This document shows positions 27,433 through 36,106 of a stretch of DNA of 64,000 bases, piece after piece (positions within the stretch are counted from its first letter, which is position 1; the number at the start of each line of letters is the position of its first letter). The notes beneath the pieces were generated by a model. That model was not told where the DNA came from. It saw only the letters and a program-made list of their open reading frames with translations, and made no database searches. The DNA is from Flavobacterium degerlachei (lineage in GTDB: Bacteria > Bacteroidota > Bacteroidia > Flavobacteriales > Flavobacteriaceae), in assembly GCF_900106645.1 (NCBI RefSeq), contig NZ_FNMV01000001.1, forward strand, positions 310,001-374,000, written 5' to 3'. A program made the translations under genes and the position numbers.

Positions 27433-27876
27433 ATGAAATTGGATATTAAGGAACTGACTACAATAGAAGAAATGCTGCAAATTATTGAAGTAATTCGCTT
27501 TTTGTATCCCACATTTACTACTGAGAAATATCAAGGCTACCTTAAGGAAATGGTTCCTCATAATTACAAGCAAGTAGCCATTTTCGAAAATGATTTATGC
27601 GTTGCTGTTACTGGATTTTGGACAGGGTTTAAGCTTTGGTCAGGAAAATATATAGAAATCGACAATTTTATCGTTCACCCAGATCACCGATCAAAAGGTT
27701 TAGGCAAGATGCTTACAGATTATGTTGATGTCAAAGCTAAAGAGGAAGATTGCACCATGATCGTACTTGATGCTTATACTGGGAACTTTACAGCACACCG
27801 TTTTTATTACAATCAAGGATATGTGCCTAAAGGTTTTCATTTTTTAAAAATATTAAATGAAGAGAGGCTATCTTAA
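27433..27876 (+). CDS. GNAT family N-acetyltransferase
   Basis: A 147-residue acetyltransferase. The acetyl-CoA pyrophosphate loop is IDNFIVHPDHRSKGLGKMLTDYV (R-x2-GLG form). The preceding strand AIFENDLCVAVTGFW and the later FTAHRFYYNQGYVPKGFHF complete the GNAT fold. Substrate is not predictable. It is followed 11 bases later by a small lipoprotein gene on the same strand, though there is no obvious functional link. Confidence 0.9.
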   Translation: MKLDIKELTTIEEMLQIIEVIRFLYPTFTTEKYQGYLKEMVPHNYKQVAIFENDLCVAVTGFWTGFKLWSGKYIEIDNFIVHPDHRSKGLGKMLTDYVDVKAKEEDCTMIVLDAYTGNFTAHRFYYNQGYVPKGFHFLKILNEERLS

Positions 27877-27887
27877 ATCAATATGCA

Positions 27888-28349
27888 ATGGAATTTTTCA
27901 AAAAATTGACTTTACTAGTGTTGATGATGTTATGCTTCAGTTATTGCGGATCTAAATACCAAACACAAATGGAATTTCCACAGGAAATAGCGCGGACTTA
28001 TTATGAAACTGAGAAGGTCGATGACCAACAGCAAGCGGTTAAGCTTAGTTTTTACATTGAATTTAAGGAACCACTTTCTGAGGAAATTAACTTGCAAAAA
28101 GTATATTTCAGAAACCAAATTGGGGAAATTAAAAAAGTATCAAACAAGAAATACCTTGCTCATTTCATTCAATCTCCAGTAATTCAAGATATCATTTTAG
28201 ATAGTGATAGCAGAAAAGAATATGGGAATAAGCCACCAGTAATTGTTAAATCAAAATTTGAATTAAACAAGGACGAGGCCATGCTGGAATACCAAAAGAA
28301 CGGTGATACCATTTATTTTAAACTCAGAGAGATTGCTAGGGCGCAATGA
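27888..28349 (+). CDS. Putative lipoprotein of unknown function
   Basis: A 153-residue protein. The N-terminus has the lipoprotein signal FFKKLTLLVLMMLCFSYCGSK with the lipid-anchored Cys near residue 20. The mature part is mostly beta-strand by appearance and carries LSEEINLQKVYFRNQIGEIKKV and a late YGNKPPVIVKSKFEL. I do not recognise the family; small Bacteroidota lipoproteins of this type are common and uncharacterised. It lies between a GNAT gene and a polysaccharide flippase gene that has its own promoter. Confidence 0.65.
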   Translation: MEFFKKLTLLVLMMLCFSYCGSKYQTQMEFPQEIARTYYETEKVDDQQQAVKLSFYIEFKEPLSEEINLQKVYFRNQIGEIKKVSNKKYLAHFIQSPVIQDIILDSDSRKEYGNKPPVIVKSKFELNKDEAMLEYQKNGDTIYFKLREIARAQ

Positions 28350-28385
28350 TTCTGTATCCTTCAATGATTAAACCAAAGAATTAGT

Positions 28386-28393
28386 TATTTTTG
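28386..28393 (+). promoter_or_regulatory. -7 promoter element of the flippase gene
   Basis: TATTTTTG fits TAnnTTTG and lies 30 bases before the TTG start at 28424. No distinct -33 TTG was seen. Confidence 0.5.
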
Positions 28394-28423
28394 TTCTTTT
28401 AAATAGAAATTAGACACAACATT

Positions 28424-29890
28424 TTGGGATTATATAAAAATCTTTTTAAACAAACAGTTATTTACGGACTCGCGACAGTTTTGCCGAGAATGTTCAGCTT
28501 TTTGTTAGTACCGTTATATACTGACTTACTTCCTAAAGAGGAGTATGGAAAGTTGTCCGTTATTTTTGCCTTTATGATATTTTTCAATGTTATTTTGGCT
28601 TACGGTATGGAAACCGCTTTTTTTAGGTTTTTTAACAAGGAGTCCAACAAGGAATCGGTTGTAGAAACCTCTATGGTGTCCATTTTTTGGACTACGATTG
28701 GGTTTTTGTTCATCGCGCTATTGTCTCGTAATTATTTAGCTGAGTGGTCTGGAATAGATTCGCAGTATATTGGTTATACAATTTGGATTTTAGCATTAGA
28801 TGCTCTTGTCATTATCCCGTTCTCAAAATTGAGAGCTTTTCAGAAACCTATGGTGTATGCCGTGATAAAAATTGGTAACGTACTTGTTAACCTGATTCTG
28901 AGCGTAGTTTTCTTAATTTATATCCCACAACTGATTGAAGCAAGCCCAAATGGTTTACTAAGTTCACTGTATGTTGAAAACTTTCAGATAGGCTATATAT
29001 TCTTGGCTAATATCATTGCCAGTCTATTGACTTTTGTTGCCCTATCGCCGGATTATGTTTATTTAAAATGGAAATTCAATTTTGATTTATGGAAGCGAAT
29101 GATGGGGTATGGATTGCCAATACTAGTTGCCGGAATCGCATTTGCCATAAACGAACAATTTGACAAAATTCTTCTGGTAAAACTATTACCTTCAAATATT
29201 GCTACAGCTGAAGTGGGGGTTTATTCCGCCTGCTACAAACTGGGGTTGTTCATGGTTTTATATAGGACCGCATATACACTTGGAATAGAACCTTTCTTCT
29301 TTAGCCATTCATCTGATAAGAATGCGCCGCAGACCTACGCAACGGTTACTAAATATTTTGTCATCTTTGGCTCATTCATTTTGTTGTCAGTGATCGTTTT
29401 TGCTGATTTGTTTAAACTGCTTATGATTCGCGATAGTTCTTATTGGGTAGCGATGAAAGTGGTGCCATTGATTATTTTAGCCAACTTCTTTTTAGGGATT
29501 TACACGAATCTTTCTGTTTGGTACAAACTAATAGACAAAACCTACTATGGCGCTTACATTTCCATTGTGGGGGCGGTAATAACTTTAGTGCTAAACTTTT
29601 TGCTGATTCCTTCCATGAGTTATTACGGTTCGGCGATCGCGACAATTGCGGCTTATGGTAACATGATGTTTATTTCATACTATCTGGGCAATAAATATTA
29701 CCCCATTCCTTATGACTTAAAGAAAATAGGAGGCTATCTTTCCTTATCTATATTCTTCTCGGCCGTATCATTTTATGGCTTTAGAGAGAACTATTTTGTT
29801 GGAATTTCATTGCTATTAGCATTCCTATATTTCATTTATTATCACGAAAAAGAAACATTAATAAGAATTATAAAAGGTAAAGATAGTTAG
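28424..29890 (+). CDS. Polysaccharide / lipid-linked oligosaccharide flippase (Wzx/MATE-like)
   Basis: A 488-residue integral membrane protein with about fourteen helices, beginning with FKQTVIYGLATVLPRMFSFLLVPLYT, the typical opening of the MOP-superfamily polysaccharide transporters. A second half-repeat starts around FDLWKRMMGYGLPILVAGIAFAINEQFDKILL. Such proteins move undecaprenyl-linked repeat units across the inner membrane. The start is TTG, since the first ATG lies inside helix 1. In this lineage the gene is often followed by dut and a nucleotidyltransferase, as here. Confidence 0.88.
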   Translation: MGLYKNLFKQTVIYGLATVLPRMFSFLLVPLYTDLLPKEEYGKLSVIFAFMIFFNVILAYGMETAFFRFFNKESNKESVVETSMVSIFWTTIGFLFIALLSRNYLAEWSGIDSQYIGYTIWILALDALVIIPFSKLRAFQKPMVYAVIKIGNVLVNLILSVVFLIYIPQLIEASPNGLLSSLYVENFQIGYIFLANIIASLLTFVALSPDYVYLKWKFNFDLWKRMMGYGLPILVAGIAFAINEQFDKILLVKLLPSNIATAEVGVYSACYKLGLFMVLYRTAYTLGIEPFFFSHSSDKNAPQTYATVTKYFVIFGSFILLSVIVFADLFKLLMIRDSSYWVAMKVVPLIILANFFLGIYTNLSVWYKLIDKTYYGAYISIVGAVITLVLNFLLIPSMSYYGSAIATIAAYGNMMFISYYLGNKYYPIPYDLKKIGGYLSLSIFFSAVSFYGFRENYFVGISLLLAFLYFIYYHEKETLIRIIKGKDS

Positions 29891-30025
29891 GAGCTATTTC
29901 CTGCTGTATGCTATATCTTTTCTTTCCTAAAAAGTCAAGAAAAGGATGCCGCTTCCATCAGGGCTAAAAAATAAAAACATAATTTGGGAAAAGTAGCGAC
30001 TTGTTCCAACATAAAAACAGAAATA

Positions 30026-30460
30026 ATGACAATAAACATCATCAATAAATCCCAGCATGCCTTGCCTAATTATGAAACGATAGCTTCGGCTGGAATGGAT
30101 TTAAGGGCAAATCTAACTGAATCAGTAAGCTTAGAACCATTAGGAAGAACAGTTGTTAAAACAGGTCTTTTTATCGAATTGCCAATAGGATACGAAGCGC
30201 AGGTACGACCAAGAAGCGGACTGGCTTTCAAAAACGGAATCACCGTGCTGAATAGTCCAGGTACTATCGATGCTGATTACCGTGGCGAAATTGGTGTGAT
30301 TTTAGTAAATTTATCCGATAAAGCTTTCGTTATCCAAAACGGAGAACGCATCGCTCAACTTATTATCGCAAAACACGAACGCGCTGAATGGATAGAAGTA
30401 CAGGAATTATCTGAAACCTCAAGAGGAGAAGGTGGATTTGGAAGTACGGGAGTAAAATAA
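30026..30460 (+). CDS. dut: dUTP diphosphatase
   Basis: A 144-residue trimeric dUTPase that hydrolyses dUTP to dUMP and keeps uracil out of DNA. Motif 1 is ASAGMDLRA, motif 2 RPRSGLA, motif 3 [21 protein letters not shown], motif 4 GERIAQLI and motif 5 [10 protein letters not shown], all intact. The frame is open upstream to 29984, but the conserved protein begins with MTINIINKS at ATG 30026. Confidence 0.97.
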   Translation: MTINIINKSQHALPNYETIASAGMDLRANLTESVSLEPLGRTVVKTGLFIELPIGYEAQVRPRSGLAFKNGITVLNSPGTIDADYRGEIGVILVNLSDKAFVIQNGERIAQLIIAKHERAEWIEVQELSETSRGEGGFGSTGVK

Positions 30461-30468
30461 ATTTAATA

Positions 30469-30537
30469 ATTTAAAGATTGAAATATTTAAAAATTCGAAG
30501 AGAATCATTTAATTTTTCAATCATTTAATCTTTCAAT
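30469..30537. repeat. Imperfect inverted repeat between dut and nucleotidyltransferase
   Basis: 27-base arms at 30469-30495 and 30511-30537 pair at 22 of 27 positions (left starts ATTTAAAGATTGAAA). The AT-rich hairpin fills the 87-base gap. It has the same general build as the elements at 10202 and 25721. Confidence 0.6.
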
Positions 30538-30547
30538 ATAAAAAAAC

Positions 30548-31564
30548 ATGAAAATAATAGTACCAATGGCTGGACGTGGTTCACGTCTTCGCCCACATTC
30601 ATTAACAGTTCCTAAACCGTTAATTCCAGTTGCAGGAAAACCTATAGTACACAGATTAGTAGAAGATATAGCTAGAATACTAAAAGAACCTATTGACGAG
30701 ATTGCTTTTATCCTTGGTGATGAGGCTTTTTTTGGAGATGATGTGGTAAAAAGCTTAGAGGAATTGGCTGAAGGATTAGGTGCGAAAGCTTCTATTTATC
30801 GTCAGGATTTACCTTTAGGAACTGGACACGCAATTATGTGTGCGAAAGAATCTTTATCGGGACCTGCAGTTATTGCTTATGCAGACACGCTTATCAGAGC
30901 TGATTTTGATTTAGATCCTACTGCAGATGCTGTAATATGGGTAAAACAAGTTGACGAGCCAGAAGCTTTTGGAGTAGTTAAAATGAAAGAAAATAATGAA
31001 ATCACAGAATTAGTTGAAAAGCCAGCTGAATTTGTAAGTGATCTAGCTGTTATCGGAATTTACTATTTCAAAGAAGTGGGTGATTTAAAAAAAGAATTAC
31101 AAACTGTATTGGACAACAACATTCAAAACGGAGGCGAATACCAGATTAATGACGGAATCAAAGCTATGATGGCTAATGGTAAAGTTTTTAAAACCGGTAG
31201 TGTTGATGAATGGATGGATTGTGGAAACAAGAATGTAACTGTGGAAACCAATTCAAGGATGCTAGGATTTCTTCACAAAGACGGTGCTGATTTAGTACAC
31301 AGAACGGTAAGATTAGAAAATGCAACTATTATTCCACCCTGTTTCATTGGTGAAGATGTTTCCTTGACAAACACTACTGTTGGTCCTAATGTGTCCTTAG
31401 GAAAAGGATGTCATATATTAGGTGGTACTATTAAAAACAGTTTGATTCAATCGCATGCGCACATATCCAATGCAAATTTGGACAATGCTATGATAGGGAA
31501 TCATGTTACTTTTAAAGGTGATTTTACAAGTGTTAGTATAGGAGATTATTCAGTATTAGAATAA
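30548..31564 (+). CDS. Sugar-phosphate nucleotidyltransferase with left-handed beta-helix
   Basis: A 338-residue enzyme. The N-terminal Rossmann-like domain opens with MKIIVPMAGRGSRLRPHSL and TVPKPLIPVAGKPIV, the NTP-binding signature and lysine of the RmlA/GlmU-type pyrophosphorylases. DTLIRADFDLD, a metal-site strand, and EWMDCGNK follow. The C-terminal ~80 residues are hexapeptide-like (LVHRTVRLENATIIPPCFIGEDVSL). It makes a nucleotide sugar from a sugar-1-phosphate; which sugar is not clear. It lies between dut and a TPR gene. Confidence 0.9.
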   Translation: MKIIVPMAGRGSRLRPHSLTVPKPLIPVAGKPIVHRLVEDIARILKEPIDEIAFILGDEAFFGDDVVKSLEELAEGLGAKASIYRQDLPLGTGHAIMCAKESLSGPAVIAYADTLIRADFDLDPTADAVIWVKQVDEPEAFGVVKMKENNEITELVEKPAEFVSDLAVIGIYYFKEVGDLKKELQTVLDNNIQNGGEYQINDGIKAMMANGKVFKTGSVDEWMDCGNKNVTVETNSRMLGFLHKDGADLVHRTVRLENATIIPPCFIGEDVSLTNTTVGPNVSLGKGCHILGGTIKNSLIQSHAHISNANLDNAMIGNHVTFKGDFTSVSIGDYSVLE

Positions 31565-31642
31565 GTTTTTATCACAAAAAGTTAAAAATCCAGTAAAGCA
31601 TAACAAGTTTTAAATTGTTGCGTTTCTATGATAAAGGGCTCA

Positions 31643-32986
31643 ATGAAAAAATCGCGTTTATTAATTCTATTTCTAGTTTTGCTAAGCAATTCTGCATTGC
31701 TATGGGCACAAACGGAACCGGAAGAGATTAAGCAGGAGGTAAACAAATTCCAGGATTTTTTCTTTGAGTCACTCAAGCAAAAAGGGATTGAAAACTACGA
31801 TAAGGCGATTGTCGCTTTAGAACAATGTTTAAAAATCGAACCTGAAAATGCCACAATTCATTTTGAATTGGGAAAAAACTATTTGGCATTAAAAGACTAT
31901 AAAAATGCCTACACTTCTTTTGAACATGCCGCGAAGATTGACCCTACAAACAAATGGTTTTGGGTGGGGATGTATGATGTTAATTATGCAGCCAAGGATT
32001 TTAATGGCGCGATATATGTTATCAATAAATTAATTCCATTTGATTCGAAATTCAAGGAGGATTTGACATCGCTCTATATGAATACGAATCAGTATGATAA
32101 AGCATGGGCTCTTATCAATGAGCTCAACGAAACTTCAGGGAAATCGGATAGAAGGGAAGCGTATAAAATGCAAATTTTATCACAAGGGAAATACCAGAAT
32201 GCTGAAATAGAAAATTTAATCGGACAAATCAAGGCGAATCCTAAAGAAGAGTCTAATTATATTTCGCTGATTTTCTTGTATTCTAAAAATAACGAAACAA
32301 ACAAAGTGCTGGAAACAGCGCGTAAACTAGAATTGGCAATTCCAACTTCTGAATGGGCGCAAGTCAGCTTGTTTAAAACCTATTTAGAGAACAAGGACGG
32401 AGCAAAGGCTGTTATAGCTATGAATATGGCTTTGGCTAGTAGTAAAATTGATTCTAAAATAAAACACAGGGTTTTAAATGAGTTTTTGATTTTTGTGAAT
32501 TCAAATCCACAGTTTACCCCTGATTTAGAAAAAGCCATAGGCTATTTTGATAATGATCCAGATGTAAATGTGGCAAAAGAAGTAGGGAAGTTTTATCAGA
32601 CAAAAAAACAATGGAGTTCGGCCGTCAGCTATTATGAACTGGCAAATAAAAAGGGCTCAGATGTAGATATCGAAACAAATTTACTTTTGCTTCAAGCATA
32701 CACCGAAACCAAGCAGTTTGAAAAGCTAGCGAAAAACGCTACGGAAATGATTGATGTTTTTCCTACGCAACCACAGTTTTATTACTATGCTGGTTTAGGG
32801 AGCAATCAATTAGCTCAATATAAAAAAGCAAAAGAGATATTGGAAATGGGATTGGATTATCTGGTTGATGATCTTTCACTAGAAACGAATTTCAATATTC
32901 AACTTGGCGAAGCATACAATGGTTTGGGAGACGCAAAGAAAAAGGATTTCTATTTCTCAAAAGCCAATCAATTATTAAAAAAATAA
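31643..32986 (+). CDS. Secreted tetratricopeptide repeat protein
   Basis: About 447 residues. A signal peptide (MKKSRLLILFLVLLSNSALLWAQ) is followed by a helical array in which TPR consensus is clear at IENYDKAIVALEQCLKIEPENATIHFELGKNYLALKDYKNAYTSFEHAAKIDP and again near the C-terminus. It should sit in the periplasm as a scaffold. I prefer ATG 31643 to the in-frame ATG 31628, because it puts the basic residues directly at the front of the signal. It is followed after seven bases by the DUF4292 lipoprotein and appears to share its operon. Confidence 0.85.
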   Translation: MKKSRLLILFLVLLSNSALLWAQTEPEEIKQEVNKFQDFFFESLKQKGIENYDKAIVALEQCLKIEPENATIHFELGKNYLALKDYKNAYTSFEHAAKIDPTNKWFWVGMYDVNYAAKDFNGAIYVINKLIPFDSKFKEDLTSLYMNTNQYDKAWALINELNETSGKSDRREAYKMQILSQGKYQNAEIENLIGQIKANPKEESNYISLIFLYSKNNETNKVLETARKLELAIPTSEWAQVSLFKTYLENKDGAKAVIAMNMALASSKIDSKIKHRVLNEFLIFVNSNPQFTPDLEKAIGYFDNDPDVNVAKEVGKFYQTKKQWSSAVSYYELANKKGSDVDIETNLLLLQAYTETKQFEKLAKNATEMIDVFPTQPQFYYYAGLGSNQLAQYKKAKEILEMGLDYLVDDLSLETNFNIQLGEAYNGLGDAKKKDFYFSKANQLLKK

Positions 32987-32993
32987 AATTCAA

Positions 32994-33764
32994 ATGAATA
33001 AATTTTTAGCAGTATTAGTGGTGGTTTTTATGGTTTCTTGTAAATCAAAAGCTATTGTGGCCGGGGCGACAACTCCAGTAACTTACATGAAAGCAAAGAA
33101 CATAATTGCGAAACATTACGACAACAAAAGTGATTTTTCGACATTGTATATAAAGGCAAAAGCAAAATATTCTGACGACAATCAGTCTCAGAATGTAACC
33201 GCTGAAATAAAAATAAAGAAAGACGAGCAAATATTGGTAAGTATTCGTTTTCTGGGAATAACGATGGCCAAAGCATCGATAACGCCAACATCTGTTAGCT
33301 ATTATGAAAAGATAAAAGGAACTTATTTTGAAGGTGATTTTAGCGCGTTGAGCCAATGGCTGGGAACTGATTTGGACTTCGATAAAATCCAAAACATGCT
33401 AATAGGGGAAGCATTAGATGATTTGAAAAAAGGAAAATATTCAGAGTCTTTAGTAGAAGGCTTGTACCGTCTTGATGATATGGCAAACGATAACACAAAG
33501 AAGACGTTCTACATAAATGGGGGTGATTTTAGTGTAAACCGACAAGAAATTACACAAACGGCAGAAGGAAGAATGATCCAGGTTGCCTATACTTACATTA
33601 AAGAATATAAAGAAGCAATTGTGCCAGCGACTGTCGTTATTCATACGTATCAGCCAAAAGGAAAATCTGAAATTAATCTGGATTATGACACCATAACCTT
33701 CAATGAAGAACTTTCTTTTCCATATAGTGTTCCAAATGGTTACAATAGAATTATAATTAAGTAA
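32994..33764 (+). CDS. DUF4292 family lipoprotein
   Basis: A 256-residue lipoprotein with the lipobox MVSCKSK (Cys at residue 16). The mature protein is rich in beta-strands and carries YIKAKAKYSDDNQSQNVTAEIKIKKDEQILVSI and SVPNGYNRI at the end. The DUF4292 family has a LolA/LolB-like lipid-carrier appearance, so a role in outer-membrane lipoprotein or lipid traffic is possible, but this is inference. It lies between a periplasmic TPR protein and an EnvC-like protein, in an envelope-biogenesis context. Confidence 0.8.
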   Translation: MNKFLAVLVVVFMVSCKSKAIVAGATTPVTYMKAKNIIAKHYDNKSDFSTLYIKAKAKYSDDNQSQNVTAEIKIKKDEQILVSIRFLGITMAKASITPTSVSYYEKIKGTYFEGDFSALSQWLGTDLDFDKIQNMLIGEALDDLKKGKYSESLVEGLYRLDDMANDNTKKTFYINGGDFSVNRQEITQTAEGRMIQVAYTYIKEYKEAIVPATVVIHTYQPKGKSEINLDYDTITFNEELSFPYSVPNGYNRIIIK

Positions 33765-33769
33765 ATTTG
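33762..33769 (+). promoter_or_regulatory. -7 promoter element overlapping the DUF4292 stop codon
   Basis: TAAATTTG matches TAnnTTTG and its TAA is the stop of the preceding gene. It lies 18 bases before ATG 33788, implying a short leader. An in-frame TTG (33767) falls inside it. Confidence 0.55.
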
Positions 33770-33787
33770 CACAAATATATTTTTAAG

Positions 33788-35077
33788 ATGCCAAAATTTC
33801 TCGTAAGCCTACTATTTATATGCATGACTTCTGTGCTCTGGAGTCAGTCTTCCCAACAAGAAAAATTAGAACAACGTAAAGCCGAAATCCAAAAGGAAAT
33901 TAGGGATAACGAGAAGTTATTACTTTCAGTTAAGTCTAAGGAAAAGTCGGCGATGAATGTATTTATGATTCAAAAAAACAAGATTAGACTGAAAGAAATC
34001 TTGATTAATACTACTGAAAAGCAAGCTAAATATTTAGCTAATGATATGTATATAAATCAGATGAAAATCAATAAGCTTAATAAAGAACTAGGTGTTCTTA
34101 AGGAAGATTATGCAAAGATGATTGTGAAGTCTTATAAAAGCCGTTCTGAACAAAGTCGAGCGATGTTTATATTGTCATCAGATAATTTTTTGCAGGCTTA
34201 TAAAAGAGCGCAATATTTAAAGCAATACACTAGTTTTAGAAAAAACCAGGGAGAAGAAATAAAATCAAAATCGGTTGAACTTGTTAATTACAATAACAAG
34301 TTAAATGCTCAAAAAATTGCCAAGCAAAAATTGATTGTTGAAAACCAAAAGGAAAAAGTCAGTTTAGTAAAGGAAAAAGAAGAGCAGGAAAAACTGGTAA
34401 ATTCTATTAAGAAAGACAAAAACAGAATTGTATCTGATATCAGGAAAAAGCAAAGGGAGTCTAAAACCATCGACAAACAAATCGATCGTTTGATTCGCGA
34501 GGCTATTGCTGAAGCAAATAGAAAAGCGGCATTAGAGAAAGCACGAGCTAAAGCATTGGCAAGTAATTCGAATGCAAGTCCAAAAGAAGTTGCTGCTGCA
34601 GTTGCTAAAGAACCTGTGTCATCATCAAGAATTGAATTGACACCTGAAGCAAAATTAATAGCAGATAACTTTAGAGCAAATAGAGGTAGTTTACCTTGGC
34701 CTGTGGAAAAAGGATTTATTTCATTAGGATACGGAGATCAAGCCCATCCTATTTATAATACTTTGGTGATTCATAATAGTGGAGTAGAAATTACTACTAA
34801 TGAAGGTGCTTCGGCAAGAGCTGTATTTGGTGGGGAAGTGGCCAGTGTCATGATTTTATCACCAGTTAATAAAGCAGTGATGATCCAGCATGGAGATTAC
34901 TTTACAATTTATCAAAACTTAAGTTCCGTATCTGTTAACAAAGGAGATAAGGTAAGCATAAAACAGACTTTGGGAAGAGTGAGAACTAATGGAGATACCG
35001 GTAAGACGGTAATTAAATTTTTGCTATTGCAAAACACCTCTTACACGAATCCACAAGGTTGGTTGAGCAATAAATAA
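33788..35077 (+). CDS. EnvC-like murein hydrolase activator with degenerate LytM domain
   Basis: About 429 residues. A signal peptide (MPKFLVSLLFICMTSVLWSQ) is followed by a long coiled coil (roughly residues 20-250), a linker and a C-terminal LytM/M23 domain (from WPVEKGFISLGYGD). The usual zinc ligands are replaced: the H-x3-D site reads N330-SGV-E334, the Y-x-HL histidine is N377 (YQNLSS) and the last His position is K410 (IKFLL). It therefore should not cleave peptidoglycan itself. E. coli EnvC is likewise degenerate and activates amidases during division. The TTG at 33767 is inside a promoter element, so ATG 33788 is chosen. Confidence 0.85.
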   Translation: MPKFLVSLLFICMTSVLWSQSSQQEKLEQRKAEIQKEIRDNEKLLLSVKSKEKSAMNVFMIQKNKIRLKEILINTTEKQAKYLANDMYINQMKINKLNKELGVLKEDYAKMIVKSYKSRSEQSRAMFILSSDNFLQAYKRAQYLKQYTSFRKNQGEEIKSKSVELVNYNNKLNAQKIAKQKLIVENQKEKVSLVKEKEEQEKLVNSIKKDKNRIVSDIRKKQRESKTIDKQIDRLIREAIAEANRKAALEKARAKALASNSNASPKEVAAAVAKEPVSSSRIELTPEAKLIADNFRANRGSLPWPVEKGFISLGYGDQAHPIYNTLVIHNSGVEITTNEGASARAVFGGEVASVMILSPVNKAVMIQHGDYFTIYQNLSSVSVNKGDKVSIKQTLGRVRTNGDTGKTVIKFLLLQNTSYTNPQGWLSNK

Positions 35078-35110
35078 TAGTTCAAGAATAGACTAAGTGT
35101 TTTAAAAAAA

Positions 35111-35143
35111 AAGCGAATCAATCACATGATTCGCTTTTTTTTT
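35111..35143. terminator. Bidirectional terminator between envC-like gene and transglutaminase gene
   Basis: AAGCGAATCA and TGATTCGCTT form a perfect 10-bp stem with an ATCACA loop, flanked by A-run on the left and nine or more T on the right. It serves the two convergent genes. Confidence 0.92.
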
Positions 35144-35162
35144 TGCTACAAAGTAAAATGAA

Positions 35163-36101
35163 TTATTGTTGTTGCTGTTCAATATAATCGAGCTTTTCTT
35201 TTGCCTCAGCAGATACATCTTGGAGTTGTACATTGTTTACCTCCTCAAAATGCCTACCGTCTTCATATCCGATAGAAACCGATACAGATAGTGTTTGCTT
35301 CGCCAATCCTTTAAATGTTCCTTTAATAGGCGTGCATTCAATAAAGTTAAGGCCTACGGAGAGCTTTACGTGATTGTCCATGGTCCAAATATTATTTGTA
35401 GGATCAATACCTAGCCAACCTTGTATGGGGGAGTAAATTTCTACCCATGCATGTGTTGCGCCTTCACCCCTAAGGCCACTCTCATTAGGACAGATATAAC
35501 CACTTACATACCTTGATGGAATACCAGCAGTTCTAAGAAGTTGTAATAAGACAAGGGCAAAATCTTGACAAACCCCTTTTCGATGTTCTAGAATCTCATC
35601 TAGTGTGGTTTCGATATTCGTAATTCCTTTAGTATACGTAAAATTAGTAAATATATATTCGTTGCATTGTTGTGCAATTGCAATAATCGATTTGTCACTG
35701 GAATCAATTTCTTTTAAAATCTTGATAATTTCTTCTTGCTTCTTAATTTTTTCTGGATATGATAGTCTTAATAAATAAACATCATTCTCTAGTTTAGCTA
35801 CTAAGTCTGCTACTTTCACATGGTCTATTTCGGGTATTTTTTGTGAATGTGTTGTACGCACTAACATCTTAGACTCAACAATCATTTCTGAGTGCGGCTC
35901 CATAATATTGAAGTTTCCCACACGATTCCCATGGTAATCTGTGGTGATGGTAATCTGTGGGTTTTTAGTAATCGAAAGCTGAAATTCCAGTACCTCTTGA
36001 TTTTCAAAATTATGAGGAAACAACCTGATTTCATTAATACTTTCATTAATTGGCCGGTTATATTGGTATTTCGTGATATGAACAATATTGAAAGTAGCCA
36101 T
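35163..36101 (-). CDS. Transglutaminase-like cysteine protease family protein
   Basis: A 312-residue cytoplasmic protein without signal peptide. The N-terminal bacterial transglutaminase-like domain (HITKYQYNRPINESINEIRLFPH) precedes the core, with catalytic triad C178 (GVCQDFA), H217 (THAWVEIY) and D233 (GIDPTNN). The family (COG1305) can act as a peptidase or amide-bond transferase. It is the last gene of a three-gene operon with alpha-E and circularly permuted ATP-grasp proteins, a trio conserved in many bacteria and predicted to build and process a peptide-like compound. Its substrate is unknown. Confidence 0.9.
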   Translation of the reverse strand: MATFNIVHITKYQYNRPINESINEIRLFPHNFENQEVLEFQLSITKNPQITITTDYHGNRVGNFNIMEPHSEMIVESKMLVRTTHSQKIPEIDHVKVADLVAKLENDVYLLRLSYPEKIKKQEEIIKILKEIDSSDKSIIAIAQQCNEYIFTNFTYTKGITNIETTLDEILEHRKGVCQDFALVLLQLLRTAGIPSRYVSGYICPNESGLRGEGATHAWVEIYSPIQGWLGIDPTNNIWTMDNHVKLSVGLNFIECTPIKGTFKGLAKQTLSVSVSIGYEDGRHFEEVNNVQLQDVSAEAKEKLDYIEQQQQ

Positions 36102-36106
36102 TTTTT

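Noticed and set aside
33045-33392. Two overlapping minus-strand frames opposite the DUF4292 gene
   Set aside because: They lie fully within a well-supported lipoprotein gene and show no protein-family signal.
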